From VXLM01 sp034421575 (lineage in GTDB: Bacteria; Chloroflexota; Dehalococcoidia; Lucifugimonadales; VXLM01), in the NCBI GenBank assembly GCA_034421575.1, contig DAOUKG010000018.1, forward strand, positions 1-44,973: a stretch of DNA of 44,973 nucleotides, given 5' to 3'. Shown piece after piece: positions 1-10,494 of the stretch. The translations under genes were made by a program, and so were the position numbers. The notes under the pieces are model-generated. The model did not search any database and was not told the DNA's origin. It saw only the letters and a list, made by a program, of their open reading frames with translations. Each line of letters opens with the position of its first letter. The stretch's first letter is position 1.

Positions 1-115
1 CTGAAGGGTCTCAAAGGCATCGCAACTACCTCACTACAAGATATCCCAACACTTCAACTTGCTCCTCTACACGGCAGTATACATCCGAAAAAGGTATTTT
101 GAGACAGCCTCCATC

Positions 116-405
116 GTGGGCTGACAGGGGTAGGCAAAATGAGATTGTAGCTACGATCCGGCCACCGCAACCCTGTCATTCCGAGCGCAGGGAGGAATCT
201 AAAATCCATACCCGCAAGACCGGACCGCTAGTGCCACGCTTGTATCCTGACCAACTGTCAAACCAGAGTAAGAATTCTCCGTGTCAGCTTTACGTTGTGA
301 CAGACATTTTAGATTCCTCACTCCGCTCCGCTGCGTTCGGAATGACAGTTATGGGACTATGACTCGCAAGTATGGAATACCAAATTCCTACCCCTGTCAG
401 CCCAC
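116..405. repeat. Composite palindromic repeat element, about 290 bp
   Basis: Outer arms of 19 bp (116-134 and 387-405) are perfect inverted copies containing CTGACAGGGGTAGG. Nested inside are imperfect inverted copies of a second motif beginning CTGTCATTCCGAGCG and ending in GGAATCTAAAAT (173-205 and 306-348). The whole looks like a small non-coding element able to fold into a long hairpin. The left half of the same element, in the same order, appears at the right end of the window (44881-44973). No coding function is evident. The open frames crossing it are probably chance. Confidence 0.75.
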
Positions 406-553
406 CGGGGGAGAGATACTGAGAGGGGGTTCCGGCAGTTGCTTGAAAGCCTGTCGAAGGGCGAGTCGCCGACATTACCTTGACACGTCAGCAGTTCTGG
501 GCGATTCTATCCGCAGAGAGCGGATGTCCAAATCGAAAGAGGAGACCGTCCAA

Positions 554-1006
554 ATGTCCTTGAGCGACCAGCTAACCGACGACCTCAAGCAAGCGATGCG
601 TTCGCGCGACACGCTCAGGCGGGACGTGCTTCGCTTTCTCCGCTCCGCCGTTCGCAACCTGGAAATCGAGAAACAGGAGCCGGCAGACGACGAGGCCATC
701 ACCGGCCTGCTCTGGCGTCAGGCGCGTCAACGCCGCGACAGCATCGAGGCGTATTCCAAGGGTGGGCGTGACGACCTCGTCAAGAAGGAAGAGGACGAGC
801 TCGCCATCATCATGGAGTACCTGCCGGCCGAACTGACCGACGAGGAGATATCGGAGATCGCGACAAAAGCCGTCGACGAGGTTGGCGCGACGAGTCCCCG
901 CGAAATGGGCAAGGTCATGGGACACATCATCCCCCAGGTCGAGGGAAGGGCCGATCTCAAGAAGGTCAGCCAGACGGTGGCGGCGCTGCTCAGGGAGCGC
1001 TCGTGA
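554..1006 (+). CDS. yqeY: GatB/YqeY domain protein
   Basis: A 150-residue protein matching the stand-alone YqeY family, which is related to the C-terminal tRNA-binding tail domain of amidotransferase subunit GatB. The helical N-terminus (LSDQLTDDLKQAMRSRD) and the end (GRADLKKVSQTVAALL) are typical, and the length is normal for the family. The start at 554 is chosen because AAAGAGGAG lies nine bases upstream; ATG 524 in the same frame would add ten residues. The exact cellular role of the family is unsettled; a link to tRNA or amidotransferase function is inferred from the GatB relation. It sits 67 bp upstream of purQ on the same strand and may share its transcript. Confidence 0.9.
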   Translation: MSLSDQLTDDLKQAMRSRDTLRRDVLRFLRSAVRNLEIEKQEPADDEAITGLLWRQARQRRDSIEAYSKGGRDDLVKKEEDELAIIMEYLPAELTDEEISEIATKAVDEVGATSPREMGKVMGHIIPQVEGRADLKKVSQTVAALLRERS

Positions 1007-1073
1007 ATCCCCCGACCACACACGCTTCAATCCTGCGCCTATCGGCAGGCTCGTCTTGACGACCGCGAACGAC

Positions 1074-1766
1074 ATGAGGTTCGGTGTTGTGGTCTTTCCC
1101 GGCACGTGGAGCGACACCGACACGCACCACGTGCTTTCCGAGGTGTTTAATCAGCAGGTCGAGTACGTCTGGCACAAGGAGACAGACCTGTCACGCTACG
1201 ACTGCGTCATCCTGCCGGGCGGGTTCTCCTACGGCGACTACCTCCGATGCGGTGCCATCGCGCGATTCTCCCCCGTTATGAGAGCCGTCACCGACTTCGC
1301 CGAAGGAGGCGGACTCGTAGCGGGCATATGCAACGGGTTCCAGATTCTCTGCGAGGCGGGACTGCTGCCGGGCGCGCTCATGCGGAACGACGTGCTCCAG
1401 TTCCGCTGCATGTGGGTCAACCTCCGCTCGGAGACATCCGATACGCCATTCAGCGGGAACTATCCGGTCGGCCAGGTTCTGCAGGTGCCCATATCCCACG
1501 GCGAGGGGAGGTACTTCGCCGACCCCGACACCCTCCGCGAACTGGAGGAAGAGGGCAGGGTGGTATTCCGTTACTCGACCCATGATGGACAGGTGACGTC
1601 CGGTGCCAACCCGAACGGCTCGGTCAACAACATCGCGGGCATCGTCAATGCCAAGGGCAACGTGCTGGGCATGATGCCTCATCCCGAGCGATGCTGCGAA
1701 GAGCTAGTCGGAGGCACGGACGGCGCGCTCATCTTCAACTCGATCATCGACCATCTGGCCTCGTGA
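1074..1766 (+). CDS. purQ: Phosphoribosylformylglycinamidine synthase, glutaminase subunit PurQ
   Basis: This is the class I glutamine amidotransferase subunit of FGAM synthase, which supplies ammonia for the fourth step of purine synthesis. The 230-residue length is normal. The oxyanion region (LPGGFSYGDYLR, near 48-58), the nucleophile in GICNGF (Cys86) and the His/Glu pair in PHPER (His203, Glu205) are all present, so it should be active. The start at ATG 1074 gives the usual N-terminus (MRFGVVVFPGTWSDTD); the ribosome site is weak. It lies in a run with a split transporter and purL. PurS, the small partner of this separate-subunit enzyme, is not seen in the window. Confidence 0.96.
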   Translation: MRFGVVVFPGTWSDTDTHHVLSEVFNQQVEYVWHKETDLSRYDCVILPGGFSYGDYLRCGAIARFSPVMRAVTDFAEGGGLVAGICNGFQILCEAGLLPGALMRNDVLQFRCMWVNLRSETSDTPFSGNYPVGQVLQVPISHGEGRYFADPDTLRELEEEGRVVFRYSTHDGQVTSGANPNGSVNNIAGIVNAKGNVLGMMPHPERCCEELVGGTDGALIFNSIIDHLAS

Positions 1767-1824
1767 GCCGTTCTGTGACGGGAGCAATCGGATCGTGCGT
1801 CAGCCAGCGTGATCGGCGGGCGTC

Positions 1825-2244
1825 TTGCTAGGCATTCTGTTCGCTCTGTGCGCCGCGGTGGGATTCGGGGCCACGGCCTTCTTTGCCAGGCTCAGCGTCC
1901 AGCACATGAGGCCTACGAGCGGCGTTATCGTCTCACTCATCGTTGGCGTGATCTGCACGGCGGGACTCGTGGTGGCGATGGACGGCGCCGAGGCCCTTTC
2001 ACTCGACTGGGTCCAGTTGGCGCTTCTGTTCCTCACCGGACTTGCCAGCTTCGTGGGTGGGCGTCTTCTCAACTTCGTCGCCGTTTCCAAGATCGGCGTC
2101 GCCCGGTCGAGTCCGGTTGTGGGAGCGTCACCGCTCTTTGCCGTTGCCCTCGCCATCCTCCTGTTGGGCGAAACACCGAATTTAACGGTCGCCGTTGGCA
2201 CGATCTCCATCATCACCGGCGTCGTGGTCGTGTTGAGCAAATGA
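1825..2244 (+). CDS. EamA-type transporter, N-terminal half (five membrane segments)
   Basis: A 139-residue hydrophobic protein corresponding to one EamA repeat of the drug/metabolite transporter superfamily, with five predicted membrane segments (residues about 2-22, 33-53, 62-85, 97-116 and 119-138). Most EamA transporters carry two such repeats in one protein of about 300 residues; here the second is a separate gene in another frame. The start is probably TTG 1825, because an in-frame stop lies at 1810-1812 and no ATG fits. The stop overlaps the next start in an ATGA junction, so the halves are probably coupled in translation and form a heterodimer. The substrate is unknown. It interrupts purQ and purL, which may only reflect shared transcription. 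Confidence 0.8.
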   Translation: MLGILFALCAAVGFGATAFFARLSVQHMRPTSGVIVSLIVGVICTAGLVVAMDGAEALSLDWVQLALLFLTGLASFVGGRLLNFVAVSKIGVARSSPVVGASPLFAVALAILLLGETPNLTVAVGTISIITGVVVVLSK

Positions 2245-2711
2245 CGAACATGATTGAGGACGGACAGGGCCGTCGGACATTTCAGGGCTATTTGGCCTCG
2301 GTTGGCTCCGCGGCAGGTTACGGATTCGGGACCTATTTCGCCTACCTGGTGATCCGCGACGGTGTGCCGCCCATGACGGCCACCTTCTTCTCCCTCGTAT
2401 TCGGCCTGCTGCTCATGGCGGTCCTCTTCCCCCGTCCTGCGCTGGTCGACCTGAAGCTGGCCTCCCTTCGCGGGTGGATGGTAGTATCAATGTCCGGACT
2501 GGCCTCGGCATTTGGCGTCACGTCGTTCTACCTTTCCCTCGATCGGGTTTCGGTCGTGATCGCCTCTCCGTTGGCAGGGGCCAATCCACTCGTGGCAATA
2601 CTCATGACGCACATCTTCCTGCAACGTCTGGAAAGGGTGTCCTTCAGGACGGTCATCGGCGCGATATTGGTCGTGGCGGGTGTGGCGCTCGTCACAATCG
2701 GAACGGCGTGA
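2241..2711 (+). CDS. EamA-type transporter, C-terminal half (five membrane segments)
   Basis: A 156-residue second EamA repeat, starting at ATG 2241 within the ATGA overlap with the preceding half-gene. About 15 polar residues precede five hydrophobic segments (roughly 16-36, 42-60, 70-90, 96-117 and 132-154). The pairing with the previous gene, conserved repeat content and translational coupling argue that both make one 10-segment exporter. A single-base frameshift in a formerly fused gene is the main alternative, but the well-placed start codon and hydrophilic N-terminus favour a true split. It ends 24 bp before purL. Confidence 0.8.
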   Translation: MTNMIEDGQGRRTFQGYLASVGSAAGYGFGTYFAYLVIRDGVPPMTATFFSLVFGLLLMAVLFPRPALVDLKLASLRGWMVVSMSGLASAFGVTSFYLSLDRVSVVIASPLAGANPLVAILMTHIFLQRLERVSFRTVIGAILVVAGVALVTIGTA

Positions 2712-2735
2712 TTCAATCGAAACGGAACTATCGTA

Positions 2736-4970
<2,235 letters not shown>

Positions 4971-4980
4971 GGTGTGGCGG

Positions 4981-7900
4981 TCACTGCATCGCAGCCAGTT
5001 CGTTCCTAATCACCTCCGGCACCGTTATTTCGACCCCAAGACGTCCGTCGGTTGCCGTTTCTTTGTATATGAGACACACGCCAGGATTCGCGCCAGGATT
5101 CTTGTGCATCTCCCAAGTGTATCCCACGATAGTGTATGTCTCGGGGTCCACGACAAGTGTCAAATCAAAAGAATCGCCTTGAGTCCAGTTCGATAGGTTT
5201 CGTCCCATGTTCACATGAGTAGCCTCAATACGCAGGTTCCCGTCAGCCTCTTCATTGACGGTTATGTTCTCAGGCGACCCATCCATCAAGACATTACGAA
5301 TCGCTGCATGTAGCTTGCCGTTCCACACCCACCATGAACTAGCATCTGCGATGGTCTCATGGTCGACTCTCTGCCATGTTCCCTCTGGGGAAAGTTTCCA
5401 GTGAGTCCATTCCTGGTTTGTTCGGGAATAGATTATGTAGAATTGGCTTGTGTGCATATCCAGGTACGACAGGGCGGGGTTGTCCTTGAACTGACTGAAA
5501 TCCCCGATCGACATCTCTATCGGTCCTCTCCTGACGCCGAAGGTATGGTTGCACGCTCTATCGATCCAACCCCCGCTCAGGCGGAAGCTCGCGGATCCCG
5601 CCTCTTCAAGTGCGACGTAAACCTGCCAGACTAGATCAAACGGATCGCCGGACGTTTCGTACGATTCGGTCCGAGGTTCGTCCAGAAGGGTACCTATATC
5701 GACTCCGAGGCGACCGTCGGTTGCCACTTCCATGTAGGTGAGACATGCGTCTGGATTCGCGCCAAGTTTCTTGTACATCTCCCAGGTGTATCCCACGATA
5801 GTGTATGTCTCAGGGTCTAAGACGAGTGTCAGATCCAAGGAGTCTCTCCCTGTCCAGTCCCACATATTCACGTAGGATTCGTCCAGAGTAACCTGAAGAC
5901 GCAGGTTTCCGTCAGCGGTTTCATCGACGCTTATCTCCTCTGACGACCCATCCATGAGGACGCTGCGAATCGCTCTATGGAGCTTGCCATTCCACAGCCA
6001 CCATGAACTGGAGTCTGCGACGGTTCCCCTGTCGACTTTCTCCCATATTCCCTGCGACGAGAGTTGCCAGTGTGTCCATTCTTTATCTGTTCGGGAATAG
6101 GCTACGTAGAACTGGCCCGGGTGGATGTTCAGGTACAACAGGGCAGGGTCATCCTTGAACACCCTGAACTCCCCAATAGACAGCTCTATCGGACTTCTCT
6201 TCATGCCGAAAGTGTGACTACACTCTCCCCCGCTCACACGGAAGCTCGCGGAACCCGCCTCTTCGAGCGCGACATAGGCCCGCCATACAAGATCGAGTGG
6301 GTCGACAGGCGTCCCATCCGGTTCCGCCTGCTGGTAATCCAAGAACTCGTCGGTGAGTACGATCACCTCCCGAACGTCGTCCATCGACATTCCGGGCCGC
6401 ACCAACGGGTGAGAGTTGAGTTCGATTAGTCTGGCGTCCATGGGACTCCATGTGTTGAGGCCCGACCCTCCCATGATGCTCACCGGCCGAGTGCTGTGAC
6501 TAATGGGAACCAAGGCGTGCAGGGCTTCGTGAATGGTTACCGACCTGATCGAATCGATTGGTGACCTGAACCTCGTCAAGTCGCTGTCCCATATGACCAT
6601 GTATCCAGATGTAGCCTCACCTCCTTTCACGTTCGCGCTTGCGAATCCCCAAGCGTGCACCAACGATGGGAATTCGCGGACAATGTCAAGAGTGAGAGCA
6701 TCAGAACGGGGCACGCCCACGAACGCCTTGAAGTCCGCTTCTTCCTCCGAGTCGACCCACTCGAACTCCAGGTCCAAGATAGGAGCCAGCTCCATCAGTA
6801 CCGTTTCGAGGGTTGCTATGTGAGTCGCGTCTCCCGTTGCCCATACTTTGACGGGAACGTCATTGAGCCACTTCTCAACAGTCCGAGTGCTCCACCCACC
6901 GCAACCGTCAAATGATTCTCCCTCGATCTCTGTCCGTTCCTGCGGACGATCTGCGTAGCACTCCCAGACTTCGCGGTCGACTCCCAAGATGCGTTCGGGC
7001 ACCTCCACATCAAAGGTCAGCGACTCGGCCCCACCGTAGTCGAACGTCATGGTGGTCATGCCCATCGGAAGCCGCAGAGAGAAATTCTCAGAGCTCGGAG
7101 CGAATCCGTCCTGTAAGGACAGGCTTACCTCCTCGCGGCAAGCCCTACGCTCATCACCTTCCGCTATGCACGTGGCCCTTATGTCCTGGGCTCGGTCGAG
7201 CTTGAGCGTGCCGTCGTTGCGCAGGGTCGCGGTCACCTCGACATCGGCCGTGCCGTCAGACCAGTACCCAACAACCGTCGATTTGGCATCAAGGGCAAGC
7301 CTGACAACCGGCACGGGAGTATTGGTCGGAGTCGGCGACGGTGTATGGGTTGGCGTCGCGGTCGGTACGGGCGTGTTGGTGGGTGTTGGCGACGGACTGT
7401 GGGTAGACGTAAGAGACGGCGTAGCCATTACGGCCAGTGCGTTGGTAACAGTTGTCGCGACGGCACCAACTAGCGTGGGCGACGGGTGCGGAGTAGCAGT
7501 GGCTGTGCCAGTTGCCGTCGGCACTTCGGCTATGCAGTCGGCAAGATACAGGGTAATCCAGAAGACCATGAACCCGTGCTCGTCGGGCGACTGGATAGCC
7601 CCAACTCCAACATACCGATAGTGCGGGTCTTTCGTATAGGGAGCCTCATCCCTATGAACGTACTCCACTACACCTCCGGCGGTCTCCTTTGCCGTCTCGT
7701 CGTATTCGGTTGGAGTTATGGTGGTGGGAGCCGTCGCCGGCCCTCTATAGCTGAAGGACTTCACCTGGGGCCATTGGACAACGTGGGTGCCGGAACTACC
7801 ACAACCTGTGTCAGGTGATCTCGCTTCAGTTCGTTGACTATCGGCCATGGAACGGCTATGCGCTGTTGCTAGGTCGTCCAGGCTAGAGGCCCGGACCAAA

Positions 7901-8412
7901 CTCTCAAGATTACCTATTGATCGCGCATTGTTTATTAGCGAGACAATCGTACTCTCCAGCACGTCGATATCGATCAAGGGCAGGTCGTTCCCGTGCTTCG
8001 TCGTATAGCTCGGAATCGGCGTGTTTGTCGAGGGAGACCCGGTTGGCATCGGGGATGGGGTCGGTGTGGTTGTGGGCGGCATGGTGACGACGCGCTCACG
8101 AGTCGGGACAGCCGTTGGAGTGGGTGAGGTGCTGGAGGTTTGCAAGTCGGAGATGATCAACTCGATACTGTCCCATCCCATCCAGACCCCCACCCCGAGC
8201 GCGGCTAGTATGATGAAGACCCACAAGCATCCCCGTCCACCACTGGATCGCCGAGGTGAACGAGTGGCTGGTCTTGATGTGGGAGGTACGGAGCCTTGCT
8301 GTCCGACACCGTAACTATCTGTGGTTCGCCGACCCGCAGAGCTATTGCGCTGGCACTTGACACAGGTGCAGGCAGCTGGGTGTTCTTGGTACCAGTTTGG
8401 GCGGGATGCCAA
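4981..8412 (-). CDS. Large surface protein: CAP domain, metalloprotease-like domain, duplicated C-terminal domain
   Basis: A 1143-residue protein. The N-terminus has a short Cys motif (CTCVKC, 15-20), then a membrane anchor (about 62-80) and a Thr/Pro-rich linker (94-137). A CAP/SCP-like domain follows (about 150-293), then a second Thr/Pro linker (297-369), a beta-rich segment (370-475) and a metalloprotease-like domain (485-690) with HEALHALVPISHS (628-640) and a possible Met-turn SIMG. The third His is one residue further than in the usual metzincin HExxHxxGxxH. The C-terminus holds two copies of a domain of about 210 residues (704-914 and 922-1140) sharing FDLVW or LDLVW, ALEEAGSASFR and PETYTIVGYTWEM. 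The repeat resembles lipoprotein-type beta folds, but this is only a guess. Probably exported and membrane-anchored with the bulk outside the cell. Domain names are inferred by eye. Confidence 0.82.
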   Translation of the reverse strand: MASRPNWYQEHPAACTCVKCQRNSSAGRRTTDSYGVGQQGSVPPTSRPATRSPRRSSGGRGCLWVFIILAALGVGVWMGWDSIELIISDLQTSSTSPTPTAVPTRERVVTMPPTTTPTPSPMPTGSPSTNTPIPSYTTKHGNDLPLIDIDVLESTIVSLINNARSIGNLESLVRASSLDDLATAHSRSMADSQRTEARSPDTGCGSSGTHVVQWPQVKSFSYRGPATAPTTITPTEYDETAKETAGGVVEYVHRDEAPYTKDPHYRYVGVGAIQSPDEHGFMVFWITLYLADCIAEVPTATGTATATPHPSPTLVGAVATTVTNALAVMATPSLTSTHSPSPTPTNTPVPTATPTHTPSPTPTNTPVPVVRLALDAKSTVVGYWSDGTADVEVTATLRNDGTLKLDRAQDIRATCIAEGDERRACREEVSLSLQDGFAPSSENFSLRLPMGMTTMTFDYGGAESLTFDVEVPERILGVDREVWECYADRPQERTEIEGESFDGCGGWSTRTVEKWLNDVPVKVWATGDATHIATLETVLMELAPILDLEFEWVDSEEEADFKAFVGVPRSDALTLDIVREFPSLVHAWGFASANVKGGEATSGYMVIWDSDLTRFRSPIDSIRSVTIHEALHALVPISHSTRPVSIMGGSGLNTWSPMDARLIELNSHPLVRPGMSMDDVREVIVLTDEFLDYQQAEPDGTPVDPLDLVWRAYVALEEAGSASFRVSGGECSHTFGMKRSPIELSIGEFRVFKDDPALLYLNIHPGQFYVAYSRTDKEWTHWQLSSQGIWEKVDRGTVADSSSWWLWNGKLHRAIRSVLMDGSSEEISVDETADGNLRLQVTLDESYVNMWDWTGRDSLDLTLVLDPETYTIVGYTWEMYKKLGANPDACLTYMEVATDGRLGVDIGTLLDEPRTESYETSGDPFDLVWQVYVALEEAGSASFRLSGGWIDRACNHTFGVRRGPIEMSIGDFSQFKDNPALSYLDMHTSQFYIIYSRTNQEWTHWKLSPEGTWQRVDHETIADASSWWVWNGKLHAAIRNVLMDGSPENITVNEEADGNLRIEATHVNMGRNLSNWTQGDSFDLTLVVDPETYTIVGYTWEMHKNPGANPGVCLIYKETATDGRLGVEITVPEVIRNELAAMQ

Positions 8413-8442
8413 TGCGCTATAATCCCCTTCCGTTCAGCCACC

Positions 8443-8492
8443 CGTCATTCCGGTGTAGAGCTTGCCCGTACTCCGATACAGGACCGGAATCC
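8443..8492. repeat. Degenerate GTCATTCCGG inverted repeat
   Basis: GTCATTCCGG at 8443-8452 is matched by the inverted CCGGAATCC at 8484-8492, with a 31-bp spacer. It is an expanded or interrupted version of the short palindromes at 29249-29273 and 30581-30604. It lies between the surface protein gene and fmdB. Confidence 0.6.
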
Positions 8493-8583
8493 AGAAAGTC
8501 CAGTCAGCGAGATCACGCCGAAATCGTAGTTGCCACTCGATGACCTGTCAAACCACATCCGCGTTTCGTGGGGCACCCCCAAT

Positions 8584-8613
8584 TTGACACTCCCGTAGCT
8601 GGGGTGCTACGCT
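8584..8613 (+). promoter_or_regulatory. Promoter of the fmdB-dtd pair
   Basis: A perfect -35 box TTGACA (8584-8589), an 18-bp spacer and a -10-like TACGCT (8608-8613). Transcription would start near 8620, just before the leader hairpin. The spacing and -35 match those of the aroF promoter in this window. Confidence 0.6.
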
Positions 8614-8622
8614 GAGTCGAGT

Positions 8623-8651
8623 GTTAGCAGCCGCTCCGATGGGCTGCTAAC
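8623..8651 (+). promoter_or_regulatory. Leader hairpin upstream of fmdB
   Basis: GTTAGCAGCC (8623-8632) and GGCTGCTAAC (8642-8651) form a perfect 10-bp stem with a 9-nt loop in the short untranslated leader. Only a short run of T follows, so it may stabilise the mRNA or act as a weak terminator. It ends 14 bases before the ribosome-binding site at 8666-8670. Confidence 0.55.
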
Positions 8652-8675
8652 TTTCCGTGAGTGATGGAGGTGTTC

Positions 8676-8987
8676 ATGCCCAGGTACGACTACCGCTGTT
8701 CGGATTGCGGGCATGAGTTCGAAATCAAGCAGAGCTTTTCCGACGAGCCGGTCGCGGCATGTCCACTGTGCGGCGTCGATTCTCGTCGCGTCATCCACTC
8801 CGTCCCTGTCGTCTTCAAGGGCAGCGGGTTCTACGTGAACGACTACGGCAAGGGCGGCGGCTCCAACGGCAGGTCGAAGCCCGAGTCCGACGAGTCGTCC
8901 GACTCCGATTCCAAGTCCGACTCGAAGTCGAAGGAATCGAAGAAGTCCGAGTCCGCCAAGGACAAGGAACCGGCCTCCACCACCTAA
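8676..8987 (+). CDS. FmdB-family zinc ribbon protein with charged tail
   Basis: A 103-residue protein beginning with the FmdB/CxxC zinc-ribbon signature MPRYDYRCSDCGHEFE, with a second Cys pair in CPLCG, giving a four-cysteine zinc site. The family is small and widespread and was named for a putative regulator of formamidase genes; its general role is not established. The last 40 residues are a low-complexity Ser/Lys/Asp/Glu tail, probably disordered. The start at 8676 is preferred over GTG 8661 and ATG 8664 because GGAGG (8666-8670) sits five bases upstream and the family motif starts there. dtd follows after 18 bp, so both are probably one transcript from the promoter at 8584-8613. Confidence 0.88.
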   Translation: MPRYDYRCSDCGHEFEIKQSFSDEPVAACPLCGVDSRRVIHSVPVVFKGSGFYVNDYGKGGGSNGRSKPESDESSDSDSKSDSKSKESKKSESAKDKEPASTT

Positions 8988-9005
8988 TCCAGGGGCACCA
9001 TCCCA

Positions 9006-9470
9006 TTGAAGGCGTTGGTCCAAAGAGTCTCCGAAGCGTCCGTCACCGTCGATGAGGAGGCCGTTGGAAGTATTGGCCCCGGTTTCGTCGTCCTCATCGG
9101 AGTTTCGCGGGACGACACTGAACAGGACACGGACTACATCGTCAACAAGGTCGTCAACCTCCGCGTGTTCGCCGACGAAGACGGCAAGTTCAACCTCTCC
9201 GCCATGGACGTGGGAGCCGACCTTCTCCTCATCAGCCAGTTCACTCTCCACGCCGACACCCGCAAGGGTCGCCGTCCGAGCTTCGTCCAAGCGGCAGGGC
9301 CCGACCTCGCCGAGGCACTGTTCGACCAGACCGTCGGCAAGTTCCGCGAGACAGGCCTGCGAGTCGAAACGGGCGTCTTCCAGGCCTACATGATGGTATC
9401 GCTCACCAACGACGGCCCAGTGACCATCATGATCGACTCCGCCGACAAGGAACGCCCGCGCCGGAGGTAG
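9006..9470 (+). CDS. dtd: D-aminoacyl-tRNA deacylase
   Basis: Hydrolyses D-aminoacyl-tRNA, removing wrongly charged D-amino acids (and glycine from tRNA-Ala in this family). It has 154 residues, near the normal 145-150. The start is TTG 9006, which gives the conserved opening MKALVQRVSEASV. The two active-site motifs are present: SQFTL (77-81) and the NDGPVT segment with the Gly-cisPro pair (135-140). It follows fmdB by 18 bp and probably shares its promoter. Confidence 0.95.
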   Translation: MKALVQRVSEASVTVDEEAVGSIGPGFVVLIGVSRDDTEQDTDYIVNKVVNLRVFADEDGKFNLSAMDVGADLLLISQFTLHADTRKGRRPSFVQAAGPDLAEALFDQTVGKFRETGLRVETGVFQAYMMVSLTNDGPVTIMIDSADKERPRRR

Positions 9471-9484
9471 CGTCCTCAAGGTAT

Positions 9485-9512
9485 CTGCCCTTCGACAGGC
9501 TCAGGCCGAACG
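9485..9512. repeat. TTCGACAGGCTCAGG dispersed repeat
   Basis: A copy of the short dispersed motif TTCGACAGGCTCAGGCCGAA. Related copies lie at 19037-19086, 32021-32047 and 44836-44859, and a fragment is at 451-462. All are between genes. Confidence 0.6.
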
Positions 9513-9581
9513 TGTTTCCGGGGGAATACCTGTAGGGAATTAAGACATACCGGTAGGGGTGATTTCTATGTGCCTCTCGGA

Positions 9582-10457
9582 CTACCCCATGTCGAGGAGC
9601 TCGAGGCTGATGTCGAGCCCCATGACCGAGTGAGTCAGCGCCCCGACGGATATCCTGTCCACTCCCGTCGCCGCAACCTCACGGACGTTCTCCAATGTGA
9701 TCCCGCCCGAAGCCTCGGTCTGCGCCCGCCCGGCAACGATCCTGACAGATTCCGTCATCTCGGACGGGGTCATGTTGTCCAGCATGACGATGTCCGCGCC
9801 CGCTGCGACGGCCTCCTCGACCTGATCTAGCGTTTCGACCTCCACCTCGATTTCCCAAGCTTCCGGCGCAGTATCCAGCATCCGGCGCACGACATCGCCG
9901 AGGGAGAGCTCGTTCAGCCGTCCGGCTGCGATGTGGTTGTCCTTGATGAGCACGCCGTCCGACAGGTCGCGCCTGTGGTTCGTGCCGCCACCCACGGCCA
10001 CGGCGTACTTCTGCAGGTCTCGCAGACCCGGCGCGGTCTTCCTCGTGTCGAGAATCACCGCCCTATAGTCGGCGATCTCCCGCACATAGCGATTGGTCTC
10101 CGTTGCGATTCCGCTCAGGTGCTGCAGGAAGTTGAGGGCGACCCGCTCGCCCTTCAGTATCGACGCCACGCTGCCTGAGAGCTCGGCTATTGTGTCGCCG
10201 TCTTGAGAGGCGCCGGCAGCTCTCAGTTGCGACCCATCGGTGAGAACGGCCTCAAATTGCAGCGAGCCGTCTACGGCGCGGAAGACCGACTCGGCAACCT
10301 CGACTCCGGCCAGTACGCCGTCGGCCTTGGCGATGATGACGGCCTTGCCCTGCAGATCGGAAGGGACGAGCGTCCCGGTGGTGATGTCGTCAGCGGCACG
10401 GTCTTCGAGGAGCGCTCGCTGGACGACCTCGTCGATCTCGGCTTGGGAGATGTCCAT
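9582..10457 (-). CDS. nadC: Nicotinate-nucleotide diphosphorylase (carboxylating), quinolinate phosphoribosyltransferase
   Basis: Converts quinolinate and PRPP to nicotinate mononucleotide, the step after NadA in NAD synthesis. The 291-residue length is normal. Conserved substrate-binding segments are DTRKTAPGLR (137-146) and HRRDLSDGVLIKDNH (161-175), with later VEVE and DNMTP motifs. It is the last gene of a miaB-nadA-nadC run on the minus strand, 37 bp after nadA. Confidence 0.95.
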   Translation of the reverse strand: MDISQAEIDEVVQRALLEDRAADDITTGTLVPSDLQGKAVIIAKADGVLAGVEVAESVFRAVDGSLQFEAVLTDGSQLRAAGASQDGDTIAELSGSVASILKGERVALNFLQHLSGIATETNRYVREIADYRAVILDTRKTAPGLRDLQKYAVAVGGGTNHRRDLSDGVLIKDNHIAAGRLNELSLGDVVRRMLDTAPEAWEIEVEVETLDQVEEAVAAGADIVMLDNMTPSEMTESVRIVAGRAQTEASGGITLENVREVAATGVDRISVGALTHSVMGLDISLELLDMG

Positions 10458-10494
10458 CGTGGCAGGCTTTCGGGAGGCTACGTCGCGTGCAGAG

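Noticed and set aside
99..475. Small open frames before yqeY on both strands
   Set aside because: They run through the palindromic repeat, have no ribosome sites and no recognisable protein content.
572..1682. Long antisense frames over yqeY and purQ
   Set aside because: They are shadows of high-GC coding genes on the opposite strand; the sense genes have clear motifs and starts.
7320..7480. Short repeated sequence block that could look like a CRISPR or minisatellite
   Set aside because: It is in frame and encodes Thr/Pro-rich linkers of the surface protein; the units are irregular and there are no spacers. The same applies to 35870-35970.
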